From CAWVSB01 sp046710535 (GTDB lineage: Bacteria > Pseudomonadota > Gammaproteobacteria > Pseudomonadales > CAWVSB01), in assembly GCA_046710535.1 (NCBI GenBank), contig JBKEHH010000004.1, positions 199,509 through 263,508 on the forward strand: a DNA stretch of 64,000 nucleotides, read 5' to 3'. Below, in pieces: positions 43,144 through 51,957 of the stretch. The position numbers and the translations under genes are program-made. The first letter of the stretch is position 1. Each line of letters opens with the position of its first letter. The notes beneath the pieces are model-generated. The model was not told the origin of the DNA. It saw only the letters and a program-made list of their open reading frames with translations, and did not search any database.

Positions 43144-43165
43144 AAACAGTCGTTACCGTTTGTTT
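43144..43165 (-). promoter_or_regulatory. 22-base operator-like palindrome, copy 5
   Basis: On the minus strand: AAACAAACGG-TAACG-ACTGTTT. It lies 122 bases before the TonB receptor start and after the tetR stop. It agrees with the consensus at both ends; the core differs most. Confidence 0.6.
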
Positions 43166-43287
43166 TTAAAAAGCCCATTTGCTAGTATCTAAAACATAGA
43201 ATATTCTGCGCAAAACAAATTTTAAGGCGTAGAGATATTACTAAAGCAACACAAACCACCACTAATAATTATAAAACGGTGTTAACA

Positions 43288-45693
43288 ATGAAAATATCTA
43301 CTCCTGCTTTAGCGACTCTGGTGCTTTCGTCTTTTATTGCTGCCCAAGTAAACTCGCAAGAGAACACAGACAAAATGGGCTTCGCATTAGAAGAGGTTAT
43401 TGTAACTGCCAACAAGCGGGTACAAAGCCTGCAAGAAGTCCCTATGTCGGTAAGCGCGTTTACCGAAGACTTTCTCAGAGACTCTGGCCTAACCAACTTT
43501 GCAGATCTTCAGCAGTATGCACCCAACTTAAAAATATCAACTACCGCCAGCACTGCTTCTACCTCAGTGCGTATCAGAGGTATAGGTTCGGTTGGCACTA
43601 ACTCAGGTATAGACCCAAGTGTTGGTATGTTTATCGATGGCGTCTATCAAGGCCGAGCAGGCATGAGCGTAGCAGACCTTGTTGATATCGAACGAATTGA
43701 AGTATTGCGTGGCCCCCAAGGCACTTTATATGGCAAAAATACCGCCGCTGGTGCTATCAGTATTATTACCCGCCGTCCTAATGACATCTTTGAAGGGTTG
43801 GTCGAGCTGACCTACGCCAATGATAATCGCATCGAAGCACGCGGTATGGTCAATATTCCTTTTGGTGATACCGAAAACGCTATGCGTGTAAGTGGTTATG
43901 TCGTCAATGGTGACCACATTTATGAAAATAAATTTAATGGCGAGGGCCTAAACGACGCCAACAAATGGGGGCTCAGAGCACGCACGTTATTAGTAGCTAG
44001 TAATACCAGCGAGTGGTTATTAACCGTTGATTATAGTGAAGAAGACACCGACTGTTGTGGTATTGCAGTAATTGATTACGACGGCTTAACAACACTTGGT
44101 ACACCCACCTTAAATGCTGCGTCAACTGCCTATCAACAAGGGCTAATTGACGCTAACAACGGCTCTTCCTTAAATTTTAATTCATTTGAAGATACCGAAA
44201 CCATTTCTCCACCTACTGCAGATCCATTTGACGATAACTATTGGGTAAATGGCGAAACCACTAATAATGTAACGGTTGGTGGAGTTGCACTTGAATGGAA
44301 CAAAGAACTTGCCAACAACAGCTCACTAACTTTCATCAATGCGTGGCGTAATTATTCATCAGACTCGTTCTATGATGGTGACTTTACCGGACACGATGCG
44401 GTATCGGGCTCTACCGAAGTTGAACTAGATCAATACTCATCAGAAATCAGATTAGCCTCTGAAGCCGGCAATACGTTTGAATATCAAGTTGGTTTATTTG
44501 GCTACTATTCAGAATTCGACTCCCTAGGTAAGTTTGCACAAAGTAAGCTATTGGTTGATAAAATTGGCCTTGGCGGACTTTATTCAAACGGCACCTTAAA
44601 CACCGACGATAATTTGTATACCACCGCCAGTGGCGCAGCGTTTGGTCAACTAACGTGGAATATGTCTGAAGAATTAAGCACAACCTTTGGCTTGCGCTAT
44701 ACCTATGAGAAAAAAGAACGCGATGGTTCGCAAATTACAACGCCGGACCCGGTTGGAGGAATAACTGCACCCAACTTACCACCTATTGCTGGACCAAACT
44801 ATTTCACCGAAGTCGATCGCAGTGATACAGCAGTTTCTCCAATGATCAACATCCGTTACTTCGTAACAGAAGATGTAATGACTTACGCTAGTGTAAGCCG
44901 CGGTTTTAAATCCGGTGGCTTTAACCAACGCCGCGAAGCAACGCTGCCTGATGGCACCGCGCCATCGGGTGAGTTTGAAGAAGAAATCGCGACTAACTAT
45001 GAAATGGGTTGGAAAGGTTCTTGGCTAGATCGTCGTTTGCAAGTAAACGGTACGTTCTTCTATGTTGAATATGACGACTTTCAATCGCAAGGTTTTGACG
45101 GCTCGACGGTCAAGGTAACCAACGCTGGTTCGATGGAAAGCTATGGTACTGAGCTAGAAATCGTGTATTTACCGCTGGCGGATTTAACTTTAGGTTCTGC
45201 TTTAGGCTATACCCATGCTTCGTATAGCGACTTTGAAAATGGCGAATGCACAGTAGCCGAAAATTATGACGTAACCTTTTACCAAAACACTAACTTTCTT
45301 GCCCCTGCTCTCGCGGGGGAAGCATGTACTAAAGATCTTACCGGTGAACAACTAGATAATGTACCCGAGTGGACTATCAGCTCTTTCGCACAATATAAAA
45401 TAGGACTGACCGAGAATCTAAATGGAACAATTCGGCTAGAACATACCTATACAGATTCTTTCTTTTTAGATGTCGATCTTGACCCAAATCTAGAGAACGA
45501 TGCAGTTAATCTATTCAACCTTAGATTGTCACTAGCTAATGAAAATTTAGACTGGGAAGTTGCCGCTTGGGTACGCAATATAACTGATGAAGAATACTTC
45601 GCCATCGGCCAAGACATACCAGTTTTAGGTGGTTATATAGGCGTTGCAGCACCAGAAAGAACTTACGGTGCCACACTGAGATTCTTCTTTTAA
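43288..45693 (+). CDS. TonB-dependent outer-membrane receptor
   Basis: 801 aa from the ATG at 43288; a GTG three codons earlier is possible. A signal peptide (ALATLVLSSFIAAQVNS) precedes the TonB box region (ALEEVIVTANKR) and the plug domain (to about 170, with RIEVLRGPQGTLYGKNTAAG). A beta barrel follows and ends in TYGATLRFFF with a C-terminal Phe. Resembles receptors used for hydrophobic or aromatic substrates in sphingomonads and marine gammaproteobacteria. First gene of a likely four-gene operon to 47709 under operator copy 5. Confidence 0.93.
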   Translation: MKISTPALATLVLSSFIAAQVNSQENTDKMGFALEEVIVTANKRVQSLQEVPMSVSAFTEDFLRDSGLTNFADLQQYAPNLKISTTASTASTSVRIRGIGSVGTNSGIDPSVGMFIDGVYQGRAGMSVADLVDIERIEVLRGPQGTLYGKNTAAGAISIITRRPNDIFEGLVELTYANDNRIEARGMVNIPFGDTENAMRVSGYVVNGDHIYENKFNGEGLNDANKWGLRARTLLVASNTSEWLLTVDYSEEDTDCCGIAVIDYDGLTTLGTPTLNAASTAYQQGLIDANNGSSLNFNSFEDTETISPPTADPFDDNYWVNGETTNNVTVGGVALEWNKELANNSSLTFINAWRNYSSDSFYDGDFTGHDAVSGSTEVELDQYSSEIRLASEAGNTFEYQVGLFGYYSEFDSLGKFAQSKLLVDKIGLGGLYSNGTLNTDDNLYTTASGAAFGQLTWNMSEELSTTFGLRYTYEKKERDGSQITTPDPVGGITAPNLPPIAGPNYFTEVDRSDTAVSPMINIRYFVTEDVMTYASVSRGFKSGGFNQRREATLPDGTAPSGEFEEEIATNYEMGWKGSWLDRRLQVNGTFFYVEYDDFQSQGFDGSTVKVTNAGSMESYGTELEIVYLPLADLTLGSALGYTHASYSDFENGECTVAENYDVTFYQNTNFLAPALAGEACTKDLTGEQLDNVPEWTISSFAQYKIGLTENLNGTIRLEHTYTDSFFLDVDLDPNLENDAVNLFNLRLSLANENLDWEVAAWVRNITDEEYFAIGQDIPVLGGYIGVAAPERTYGATLRFFF

Positions 45694-45717
45694 TAGCTGA
45701 CTATCACCGATGGGGTC

Positions 45718-46530
45718 ATGATGAGCGATAAAGACGTAATTAGCACTGACAGTGGCTCCGGACGTGTAGCCCCCAGTAAACGCAGTGGTTTTATGTATAA
45801 CTGGGGGCCGCAAGCGTGGATCGATATGTGGATGTCAAACTCCTTGTTAGTGAAAAAAGCGATGCCGATTATCAACCATACTTTTGTCCCTATTTTGCGC
45901 CTAAGCTGTAACGATCGAGATCAGTTAGAAGCTGACTACATTGAGATAAAATCACGCCGCGAAATAATAAAACTATTTGAAGCACCGCGTGAAAAATGGC
46001 GTAAGCGTTACGGTAATTTTGTTCGCGAAATGGAATGGGCATTGTTAGAACTGCGCAAATACTATAATCAATCTCAGTTTGAAGATATTGTTGTTGGCAC
46101 CAGCGTAGCCCTCTCGCACGACAATACCCCTGAATTTTTGGACATGATGAACTCTATGTCTGACAAAAATAAACCGAAAAAAAATAATCGCAAGAAAAAA
46201 CGTACCTCTACCGAACCCAGCTGGTTTACTAGCTTAATGTTTGAAATGTTTAACCCCGTAGGCTGGCTAACCGGCCCGGCAAAGATAACGACCTTCGACC
46301 CAGATAACGGTTTAACGGTTATGGAAATACCAGAATGCGGCTGGCATATATGCGCCTCACAAGACTCATTACCAAACCCCAATGCACTGCCCGAAGAAGG
46401 CTGTCTATATATATGTAAAGGCCCATTTGAGGCTCTATTTAAAGGCGAAAACGGCGGCTTGAAAATGGAGTTTGAGCCACATCTGCCTGAAACTTCATGT
46501 ACTGTGCGCATGCGCTGGGCAACCGATTAA
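45718..46530 (+). CDS. Unrecognised protein in the TonB receptor operon
   Basis: 270 aa (ATG at 45718 or 45721; GGGG lies just before). No signal peptide. A Lys/Arg-rich stretch (NKPKKNNRKKKRTS, about 150) divides an N-terminal helical half from a C-terminal part with conserved-looking Cys (ECGWHICAS, GCLYICKG). The C-terminal LPEEGCLYICKGPFEALF resembles small-molecule-binding folds such as 4-vinyl reductase domains, but this is not firm. The 24-base gap to the receptor gene points to a role with its substrate. Confidence 0.7.
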   Translation: MMSDKDVISTDSGSGRVAPSKRSGFMYNWGPQAWIDMWMSNSLLVKKAMPIINHTFVPILRLSCNDRDQLEADYIEIKSRREIIKLFEAPREKWRKRYGNFVREMEWALLELRKYYNQSQFEDIVVGTSVALSHDNTPEFLDMMNSMSDKNKPKKNNRKKKRTSTEPSWFTSLMFEMFNPVGWLTGPAKITTFDPDNGLTVMEIPECGWHICASQDSLPNPNALPEEGCLYICKGPFEALFKGENGGLKMEFEPHLPETSCTVRMRWATD

Positions 46531-46545
46531 TTCGGCGGTGAACGG

Positions 46546-46809
46546 ATGCTTAAGTTGTTAAGAATTTTCAGTACGCAGAAAAAATTATTGCGGCAACAAA
46601 TACAACAAACAAAAGACATAAAACAGCTTATAGCAGAACTAGAAAAACTGCAGACACAAAATGACAGTATGCGAGACGGCATGCGTCGCTGCGTCACTTG
46701 TGATTACCGCATCGATGTTAAACAACGACAACAACACGCAACTGACACAACAAATTTCAATTCTCATAGCAACTCAAACATTAACTCAAACATAAACAAC
46801 AGCGAATAA
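46546..46809 (+). CDS. Small coiled-coil protein with CxxC
   Basis: 87 aa. Residues 10-50 form a Gln-rich coiled coil (LLRQQIQQTKDIKQLIAELE), followed by RRCVTCDYRID and a Ser/Asn-rich low-complexity tail. No family recognised. It lies 15 bases after the previous gene and 15 before the SDR, so it belongs to the operon. Confidence 0.6.
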   Translation: MLKLLRIFSTQKKLLRQQIQQTKDIKQLIAELEKLQTQNDSMRDGMRRCVTCDYRIDVKQRQQHATDTTNFNSHSNSNINSNINNSE

Positions 46810-46824
46810 ATTAGGAGCAACAAT

Positions 46825-47709
46825 ATGTCTGTTATTTTAATTACTGGCGCCAGCACCGGCATTGGCCAAGAAACCTCTCTTCACATGGCACGCAAAGGCT
46901 GCGAGGTTTATGCCGCATGTCGCAGTCCCAATAAGGCTGATGAATTAAAACAAAAAATAGCTGAAGAAAATTTGAATGTGCATGTCATTCAAATGGATTT
47001 AGTCGACCCAGCATCCATCAAAACAGCTATTACCACAATTATGGCGCAAAGTGGTCGCATTGATGGCCTAGTCAATAATGCAGGGATAGGCGGTGGCCAA
47101 GCCGTTGAAATGACAAGCCTAGAAGATTCACGCGAGATTTTTGAAACTAACTACTTCGGCAACGTTAGCGTATTGCGTGAAGTCACCCCAATCATGCGCA
47201 AGCAAAAGTCTGGTCGTATCGTCACTGTTGGGTCACTAGCGGGCCAAACGGTAATGGGCTGCCATGCACACTATTCTGCATCTAAATGGGCAATGGAAGG
47301 CTTGTCAGAAGCATTGGCTGCGGAAATGGCAGAGTTCAATGTAAAAGTAGCAATTATTGAACCAGGCTGTGTTGTCACACCAATTTGGGGCAAAGGCTCA
47401 TTGCCAGAAGGCGAACAACCTTACATCAACTCGTTAATGAAGCTAGGCCGCTGGTTTGAATTTGGCTTAACCCGCCCCGCTTACCCAACTGACTGCGCAA
47501 CCGCCATCGAGCACGCCTTAACCGCCGACAAACCCCAGTTTAGATATCCAGTAGGCCATGATGCCAAAGAGCATGTAGCCGCCCGTAATAGAGTCACCGA
47601 TGACGAATGGATGGACGCAAACTGCCTGCAAGGTGAAGCGTATTACGACCGCATGGAAGAGTTAATTGGCGTTGATTATTTTCGTGGCGAACTGCCTACT
47701 GCGGAGTAA
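46825..47709 (+). CDS. SDR-family oxidoreductase
   Basis: 294 aa with AGGAG before the start. Motifs: TGASTGIG (7-14), NNAG near 88, Ser in VGSLAG and YSASK near 153. A longer C-terminal part (KEHVAARNRVTDDEWMD) extends beyond the Rossmann fold, as in retinol/steroid dehydrogenase-like SDRs. Last gene of the TonB receptor operon. Confidence 0.9.
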   Translation: MSVILITGASTGIGQETSLHMARKGCEVYAACRSPNKADELKQKIAEENLNVHVIQMDLVDPASIKTAITTIMAQSGRIDGLVNNAGIGGGQAVEMTSLEDSREIFETNYFGNVSVLREVTPIMRKQKSGRIVTVGSLAGQTVMGCHAHYSASKWAMEGLSEALAAEMAEFNVKVAIIEPGCVVTPIWGKGSLPEGEQPYINSLMKLGRWFEFGLTRPAYPTDCATAIEHALTADKPQFRYPVGHDAKEHVAARNRVTDDEWMDANCLQGEAYYDRMEELIGVDYFRGELPTAE

Positions 47710-47717
47710 ACACCAAT

Positions 47718-47743
47718 AACCGGAGTTAACGCATGCTCCGGTT
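47718..47743 (+). terminator. Rho-independent-type terminator
   Basis: AACCGGAG-N10-CTCCGGTT stem-loop 8 bases after the SDR stop, followed by a T-rich stretch. Confidence 0.8.
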
Positions 47744-48026
47744 GTTCGGTTAATTTATTTCTCTACAAACTCAATCGCAAAGTTTTTAGTTATATTTTCA
47801 GCACTCGATTGGCTGAGAATAATTTCATCAACAGTGCCCTGCCTGTTTTAATCAAAGACGATTTTAAAGATCTGCAAGTAGATGTAACAGAATCCAGCTA
47901 TTAGCCCATATAAGAATCTAACTCCACGCTATGCGTTAATACTATCGTTTATAAGCTGAGCCCTATATTCTGCGGCAAGCAAGTCGCTAGTTGGGTTTAA
48001 TACTATATACGGGTTAAAAGATTTCG
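47744..48026. other. Intergenic, nothing firm
   Basis: About 280 bases. A 45-codon frame ends in TESSY but has no start or ribosome site. It should contain the promoter of the Trp-rich protein gene. Confidence 0.35.
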
Positions 48027-48245
48027 ATGAATAAAATCAATCCTAAGAAGCTCCTTAATAGTAAATGGACAGCTGTCATAACAGTTAACAAGGAGAAGCA
48101 CTTTCTTGTCACAGAGATGGAGTTCGATGAAGATGGTGATGTTATCCATTGTTTAATTGAGGCCGTTATATCTAACCGCTCAGAGCCAATTGATTGGCAG
48201 GATCTCAAAAGTACTGAAAATTGGCTCCAAGGTTGGAAATACTGA
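48027..48245 (+). CDS. TIGR02450-family Trp-rich small protein
   Basis: 72 aa. INPKKLLNSKWTAV at the start, HFLVTEMEFDEDGDV and a C-terminal NWLQGWKY match the TIGR02450 family of conserved small proteins with several Trp. Function unknown. Confidence 0.8.
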   Translation: MNKINPKKLLNSKWTAVITVNKEKHFLVTEMEFDEDGDVIHCLIEAVISNRSEPIDWQDLKSTENWLQGWKY

Positions 48246-48333
48246 TGGCCAATTTGATGTAAATAGGTAAACATATATTCCGTAAACACGATAAAATAAT
48301 AATCAACAACAAATTACCTTTAGCAGACTACTA

Positions 48334-49191
48334 GTGAAAATACCGAAACGCCTACAACCCCTTGTCGACGATGGCTTAATTAATGAAGTCAAAGGCCGAC
48401 TAATGAGCGGTAAAGAAGCTGATATTTTCATTGTGCGCTGTGGCGATCATATTCGCTGCGCTAAAGTCTATAAAGATTCAATGAAACGCAGCTTTAAAAA
48501 GGCTGTTCAATACCAAGAAGGCCGAAAAGTTCGCAGTGGCCGCCGGGCACGAGCTATGGAAAAAGGCTCCAGCTATGGGCGACAACAGCAAGAAGAAGTT
48601 TGGCAAAACGCTGAAATTGACGCTTTATCACGGCTAAACAATGCCGGCGTGCGTGTGCCTAAAACATTCGGCTGTGTCGATGGCGTTTTACTAATGGAAT
48701 TGGTCACCGACGAAGACGGTGATGTCGCACCGCAACTCGGTGATGTAACAATGCCTGAGGATCAAGCAATTGAAGACCACACGCTGATGATGCATTACAT
48801 AATGCTGATGCTTTGCGCGGGTATTGTGCATGGAGATCTATCAGAATTTAATGTTCTGGTTGATGATGAAGGCCCGGTGATTATCGACTTGCCACAGGCA
48901 GTAAATGCAGCGGCTAATAACAATGCGCAAGAAATGTTTGCTCGTGATGTTAACAATATGCGTCGCTATTATGGCGAGTTTGCACCAGCCTTATTGAAGA
49001 CACAATACGCCAAAGAAATGTGGGCATTGTTCGAAGAAGGTAAATTAACCACCAACTCAACTCTTACCGGCGAGTTTGAAGATGACAGTGATAGCGCCGA
49101 TGTTGATTCGGTATTAGAAGAAATCAAGGCAGTGATACAAGAAGAGCAAGACCGCCAAGAGCTTATCAAAGAAGCCGAGCAAGACGACTAA
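48334..49191 (+). CDS. RIO1-like (PA4780-type) Ser/Thr protein kinase
   Basis: 285 aa starting with GTG. Glycine-poor P-loop region GRLMSGKEADIFIV, ATP-binding CAKVYKD, catalytic loop IVHGDLSEFNVLV (about 168-180), metal-binding VIIDLPQAV. The C-terminal tail is acidic. RIO kinases of this type are conserved in gammaproteobacteria; the substrate is unknown. Confidence 0.9.
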   Translation: MKIPKRLQPLVDDGLINEVKGRLMSGKEADIFIVRCGDHIRCAKVYKDSMKRSFKKAVQYQEGRKVRSGRRARAMEKGSSYGRQQQEEVWQNAEIDALSRLNNAGVRVPKTFGCVDGVLLMELVTDEDGDVAPQLGDVTMPEDQAIEDHTLMMHYIMLMLCAGIVHGDLSEFNVLVDDEGPVIIDLPQAVNAAANNNAQEMFARDVNNMRRYYGEFAPALLKTQYAKEMWALFEEGKLTTNSTLTGEFEDDSDSADVDSVLEEIKAVIQEEQDRQELIKEAEQDD

Positions 49192-49279
49192 GTCTTACCA
49201 AGGACTCCGCAAATCATTTAACTCATCGCTGAACTAAAACGCTTTTCAGCGCGTATTCCTTGCTAACTACCTGTTAACG

Positions 49280-50731
49280 ATGGAACGTAAGATGAGCAAT
49301 ACTATTACCCTTGATAAAACTATTGAGGTCACACGCAAGCTAAATGAGGCATTTGCCTATGTTGCTGAGTTCTCACGTATTGAACAATGGGACCCTGCTG
49401 TCGCTAAAGCCTCAAAACTATCTAGTGGAAAACCCGGCGTTGGCAGTCGGTATAAGATAGACATGAAAGCAGGCTTCACCCTGTTCTATGAAATTATTGA
49501 ATTTGAAGCCAATAAGCGCCTGCTAATGACGGTAGATTCAAAACTATTTACAGCTGAAGAAGAGATTTTATTTACCGTTAGCGATAGCGGCACTAAGGTC
49601 CGCTATACCGCTAACTTTAACTTCCCTGCGCCAGTTGCCATGATAAGTAGGTTAAGCCCAGCGGTAATGGACTGGGTCGGCAACACTGCACTTGAGGGCC
49701 TAAGAAAAGCCCTAGAAGGAGATTTTGCTATTCCCAAGGCCTCAAAAGCTTTGGCCGTGGCTGATAAGTTAATACTGCCCGGAGTTTGGCGTTTTACTCG
49801 CTTAGGCTATACAACTTCTCGTAAGCGCTGGAATGCGCTGTCGGCAGATATGAATGATCGCCATGCAGTAATAACAGGAGCAACTTCCGGTATTGGTTTG
49901 GCAGCAGCGAAACAATTGGCTGAGCTAGGTGCACAGCTAACATTGGTGGCACGTGACGAAACCAAGGCTAAGCAAATTGTCAGTGAGTTAATAGAGCAAA
50001 CTGGTAATACTCGAATCAATATAGAGCTTGCCGACATGTCACTGATGAAAGATGTACATGCATTAGCAGGCCGTTTACTTAAAACAGGTAAACCGGTTGA
50101 TATGTTAATCAATAATGCCGGCGCTTTGTTTAATCCCCGCCAGCAAACTACCGAGGGCTTAGAGCAGAGCTTTGCCCTGCTGCTACTTGGGCCCTATATC
50201 CTTACCGAACGATTGCATCCATTACTGGCAAAGTCTGAGTCAGCAAGAGTGGTAAACGTACTGTCGGGCGGAATGTACTCGCAAAAGGTGCAGGTAAACG
50301 ACTTACAAAGCCAACGCGGTGAATACTCAGGCTCTACTGCCTATGCGAGAGCAAAACGTGGCTTAATGATTTTGACCGAAGAATGGGCTAAGCGCTGGCA
50401 AGGTGATGATATAAGCGTCAATGCAATGCACCCCGGCTGGGTAGACACACCAGGGGTTGTCAATGCCCTGCCAGAGTTTTATCGAGTTACTAAGCGCGTA
50501 CTGCGAACACCTGAGCAAGGAGCTGATACTATTACTTGGCTAGCCGCTGCTAAAGAAGCAGGCAAAGTATCAGGTAAGTTTTGGTTAGATCGACAGCAGC
50601 ATCCTAGTCATCTTTCAAAACGTACTGTTGAAACTGCCGCGCAGAGAGAGCAGTTGCTAGTGGAGCTGGAAAAACTAGAAAAAGTAACCGCGGCGACTCA
50701 ACCAAAACGACAAAAAAAAGCCACAAGTTAA
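49280..50731 (+). CDS. SRPBCC-SDR fusion protein
   Basis: 483 aa. Residues 5-150 form an SRPBCC/START-like lipid-binding domain (VTRKLNEAFAYVAEFSRIEQ, IDMKAGFTLFYEIIEF). Residues about 190-440 form an SDR related to DHRS12/retinol dehydrogenases, with TGATSGIG, NNAG and YARAK as the active site. The fusion could hold a hydrophobic substrate near the dehydrogenase. The start may be ATG at 49280 or at 49292. Confidence 0.85.
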   Translation: MERKMSNTITLDKTIEVTRKLNEAFAYVAEFSRIEQWDPAVAKASKLSSGKPGVGSRYKIDMKAGFTLFYEIIEFEANKRLLMTVDSKLFTAEEEILFTVSDSGTKVRYTANFNFPAPVAMISRLSPAVMDWVGNTALEGLRKALEGDFAIPKASKALAVADKLILPGVWRFTRLGYTTSRKRWNALSADMNDRHAVITGATSGIGLAAAKQLAELGAQLTLVARDETKAKQIVSELIEQTGNTRINIELADMSLMKDVHALAGRLLKTGKPVDMLINNAGALFNPRQQTTEGLEQSFALLLLGPYILTERLHPLLAKSESARVVNVLSGGMYSQKVQVNDLQSQRGEYSGSTAYARAKRGLMILTEEWAKRWQGDDISVNAMHPGWVDTPGVVNALPEFYRVTKRVLRTPEQGADTITWLAAAKEAGKVSGKFWLDRQQHPSHLSKRTVETAAQREQLLVELEKLEKVTAATQPKRQKKATS

Positions 50732-50946
50732 CAACTGTAAAACTGCCTGAGCTTTGTCAGTAGCTTTAATCGCTAGTAACAAACTCACGGCAGTGGCCCA
50801 TATGAGCCAGTCAACCTTGGGCTGAAGCGGACTTACAGTCACAGCGACTTAGGCCGAAGAGACTTAACTGGCTTTACTCATCTACTACCGAAACCCCTCC
50901 ACAATGAACAATAGTCCTATACACATCATAAAATCTCCCTTGCAAT

Positions 50947-50986
50947 TTATATTGCGCACAATATAATTGATAACAATTTATATTGT
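50947..50986. promoter_or_regulatory. OhrR/MarR-type operators
   Basis: TTATATTGCG-CACAATATAA (50947-50966) is a 20-base palindrome with one mismatch. ACAAT-TTAT-ATTGT (50973-50986) is a second inverted repeat. Both precede the membrane-protein/OhrR-like pair. The ATTG/CAAT pattern resembles OhrR operators. Confidence 0.7.
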
Positions 50987-51006
50987 GACCATATTGAGAG
51001 AAAATC

Positions 51007-51492
51007 ATGTCATTAAGCATTTTAGGTATTTTTCATACAATTTTTGGATTGGGCGCCATACTCGTAGCCGCTTACATACTCTGCGAAGACAAGCAATTTG
51101 GGCTCAACGGTGGCTTAAACAAGTTCTACCTTGCAGCAACTGTATTTACCGCAGCAAGTGCATTGGGCATCTACAAACATGGCGAGTTTAATGGGGCGCA
51201 CGGTTTGGCTGTGTTGACTATTTTGGCTGTTGTTGTTGGTATTATTGCCACTAGACTGAATTTTTTGGGTGGCCTAAAAAAGTATCTAGTTGCGCTGTGT
51301 TTTTCTTCCACAATGCTGTTTCATCTGCTACCTACGACGACTGAAATTTTGACTCGCTTTCCGATGGACGCACCTCTGGTTGGCTCGTTGCAAGACCCAT
51401 TACTGCTAAAAACATTTGCAGTAATAGGTGTATGCTTTGTGATTTTACTTGCCCTACAATTAAACTGGCTTCGTAAAAACGCAAATACATAA
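51007..51492 (+). CDS. Small multi-pass membrane protein
   Basis: 161 aa with about five hydrophobic segments (LGIFHTIFGLGAILVAAYIL, LAATVFTAASALGIY, VLTILAVVVGIIATRL, FAVIGVCFVILLALQL). A central HLLPTTTEILTRFP is polar. No family recognised. It is 11 bases upstream of an OhrR-like gene and under shared operators, so it may be a peroxide-responsive membrane protein. Confidence 0.7.
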   Translation: MSLSILGIFHTIFGLGAILVAAYILCEDKQFGLNGGLNKFYLAATVFTAASALGIYKHGEFNGAHGLAVLTILAVVVGIIATRLNFLGGLKKYLVALCFSSTMLFHLLPTTTEILTRFPMDAPLVGSLQDPLLLKTFAVIGVCFVILLALQLNWLRKNANT

Positions 51493-51503
51493 AAGGGCTT
51501 ACT

Positions 51504-51947
51504 ATGACGCAAGACGCTGGCGACTCGGCACTGTTGTTTGATAATCAAATTTGCTTTCCGCTATACAGTGCAGCCAATGCCATGGTGCGCGTTTATCGCC
51601 CGCTGCTAAAAGAGCTGGACGTCACTTATCTACAGTACATGGTGTTAATGCTGTTATGGGAACAAAAGGCGTTGAATGTTAAAGAGCTAGGCAAACAGTT
51701 GCGCCTAGATTCAGGAACATTAACGCCCCTGTTAAAGCGCCTTGAGCAAAAGGAATTGGTAACACGCAGCCGCAGTAAAGTTGATGAACGGGTACGTGTT
51801 ATTGCCATTACCAAGCAAGGCTTGGCATTAAAAACTAAGGCCAAAGACATTCCGACTAAACTGGCCTGTAAAGTCGGCTTATCCAAACCACGCATTAAAG
51901 AATTTAATACTATGTGTTTAGAGTTACTGGCTTTTCTGGACGGTTAA
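51504..51947 (+). CDS. OhrR-like MarR-family regulator
   Basis: 147 aa. LFDNQICFPLYSAANAMVRV places Cys17 where OhrR has its reactive peroxide-sensing Cys. LDSGTLTPLLKRLEQKELV and KVDERVRVIAIT are the wing and recognition parts. It would be inactivated by organic hydroperoxides. No ohr gene is adjacent; the co-transcribed gene is the membrane protein. Confidence 0.85.
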   Translation: MTQDAGDSALLFDNQICFPLYSAANAMVRVYRPLLKELDVTYLQYMVLMLLWEQKALNVKELGKQLRLDSGTLTPLLKRLEQKELVTRSRSKVDERVRVIAITKQGLALKTKAKDIPTKLACKVGLSKPRIKEFNTMCLELLAFLDG

Positions 51948-51957
51948 ACAAATGCCC

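Noticed and set aside
47744..47890. Plus-strand open stretch ending in TESSY
   Set aside because: No start codon or ribosome site; the reading looks protein-like but cannot be supported.
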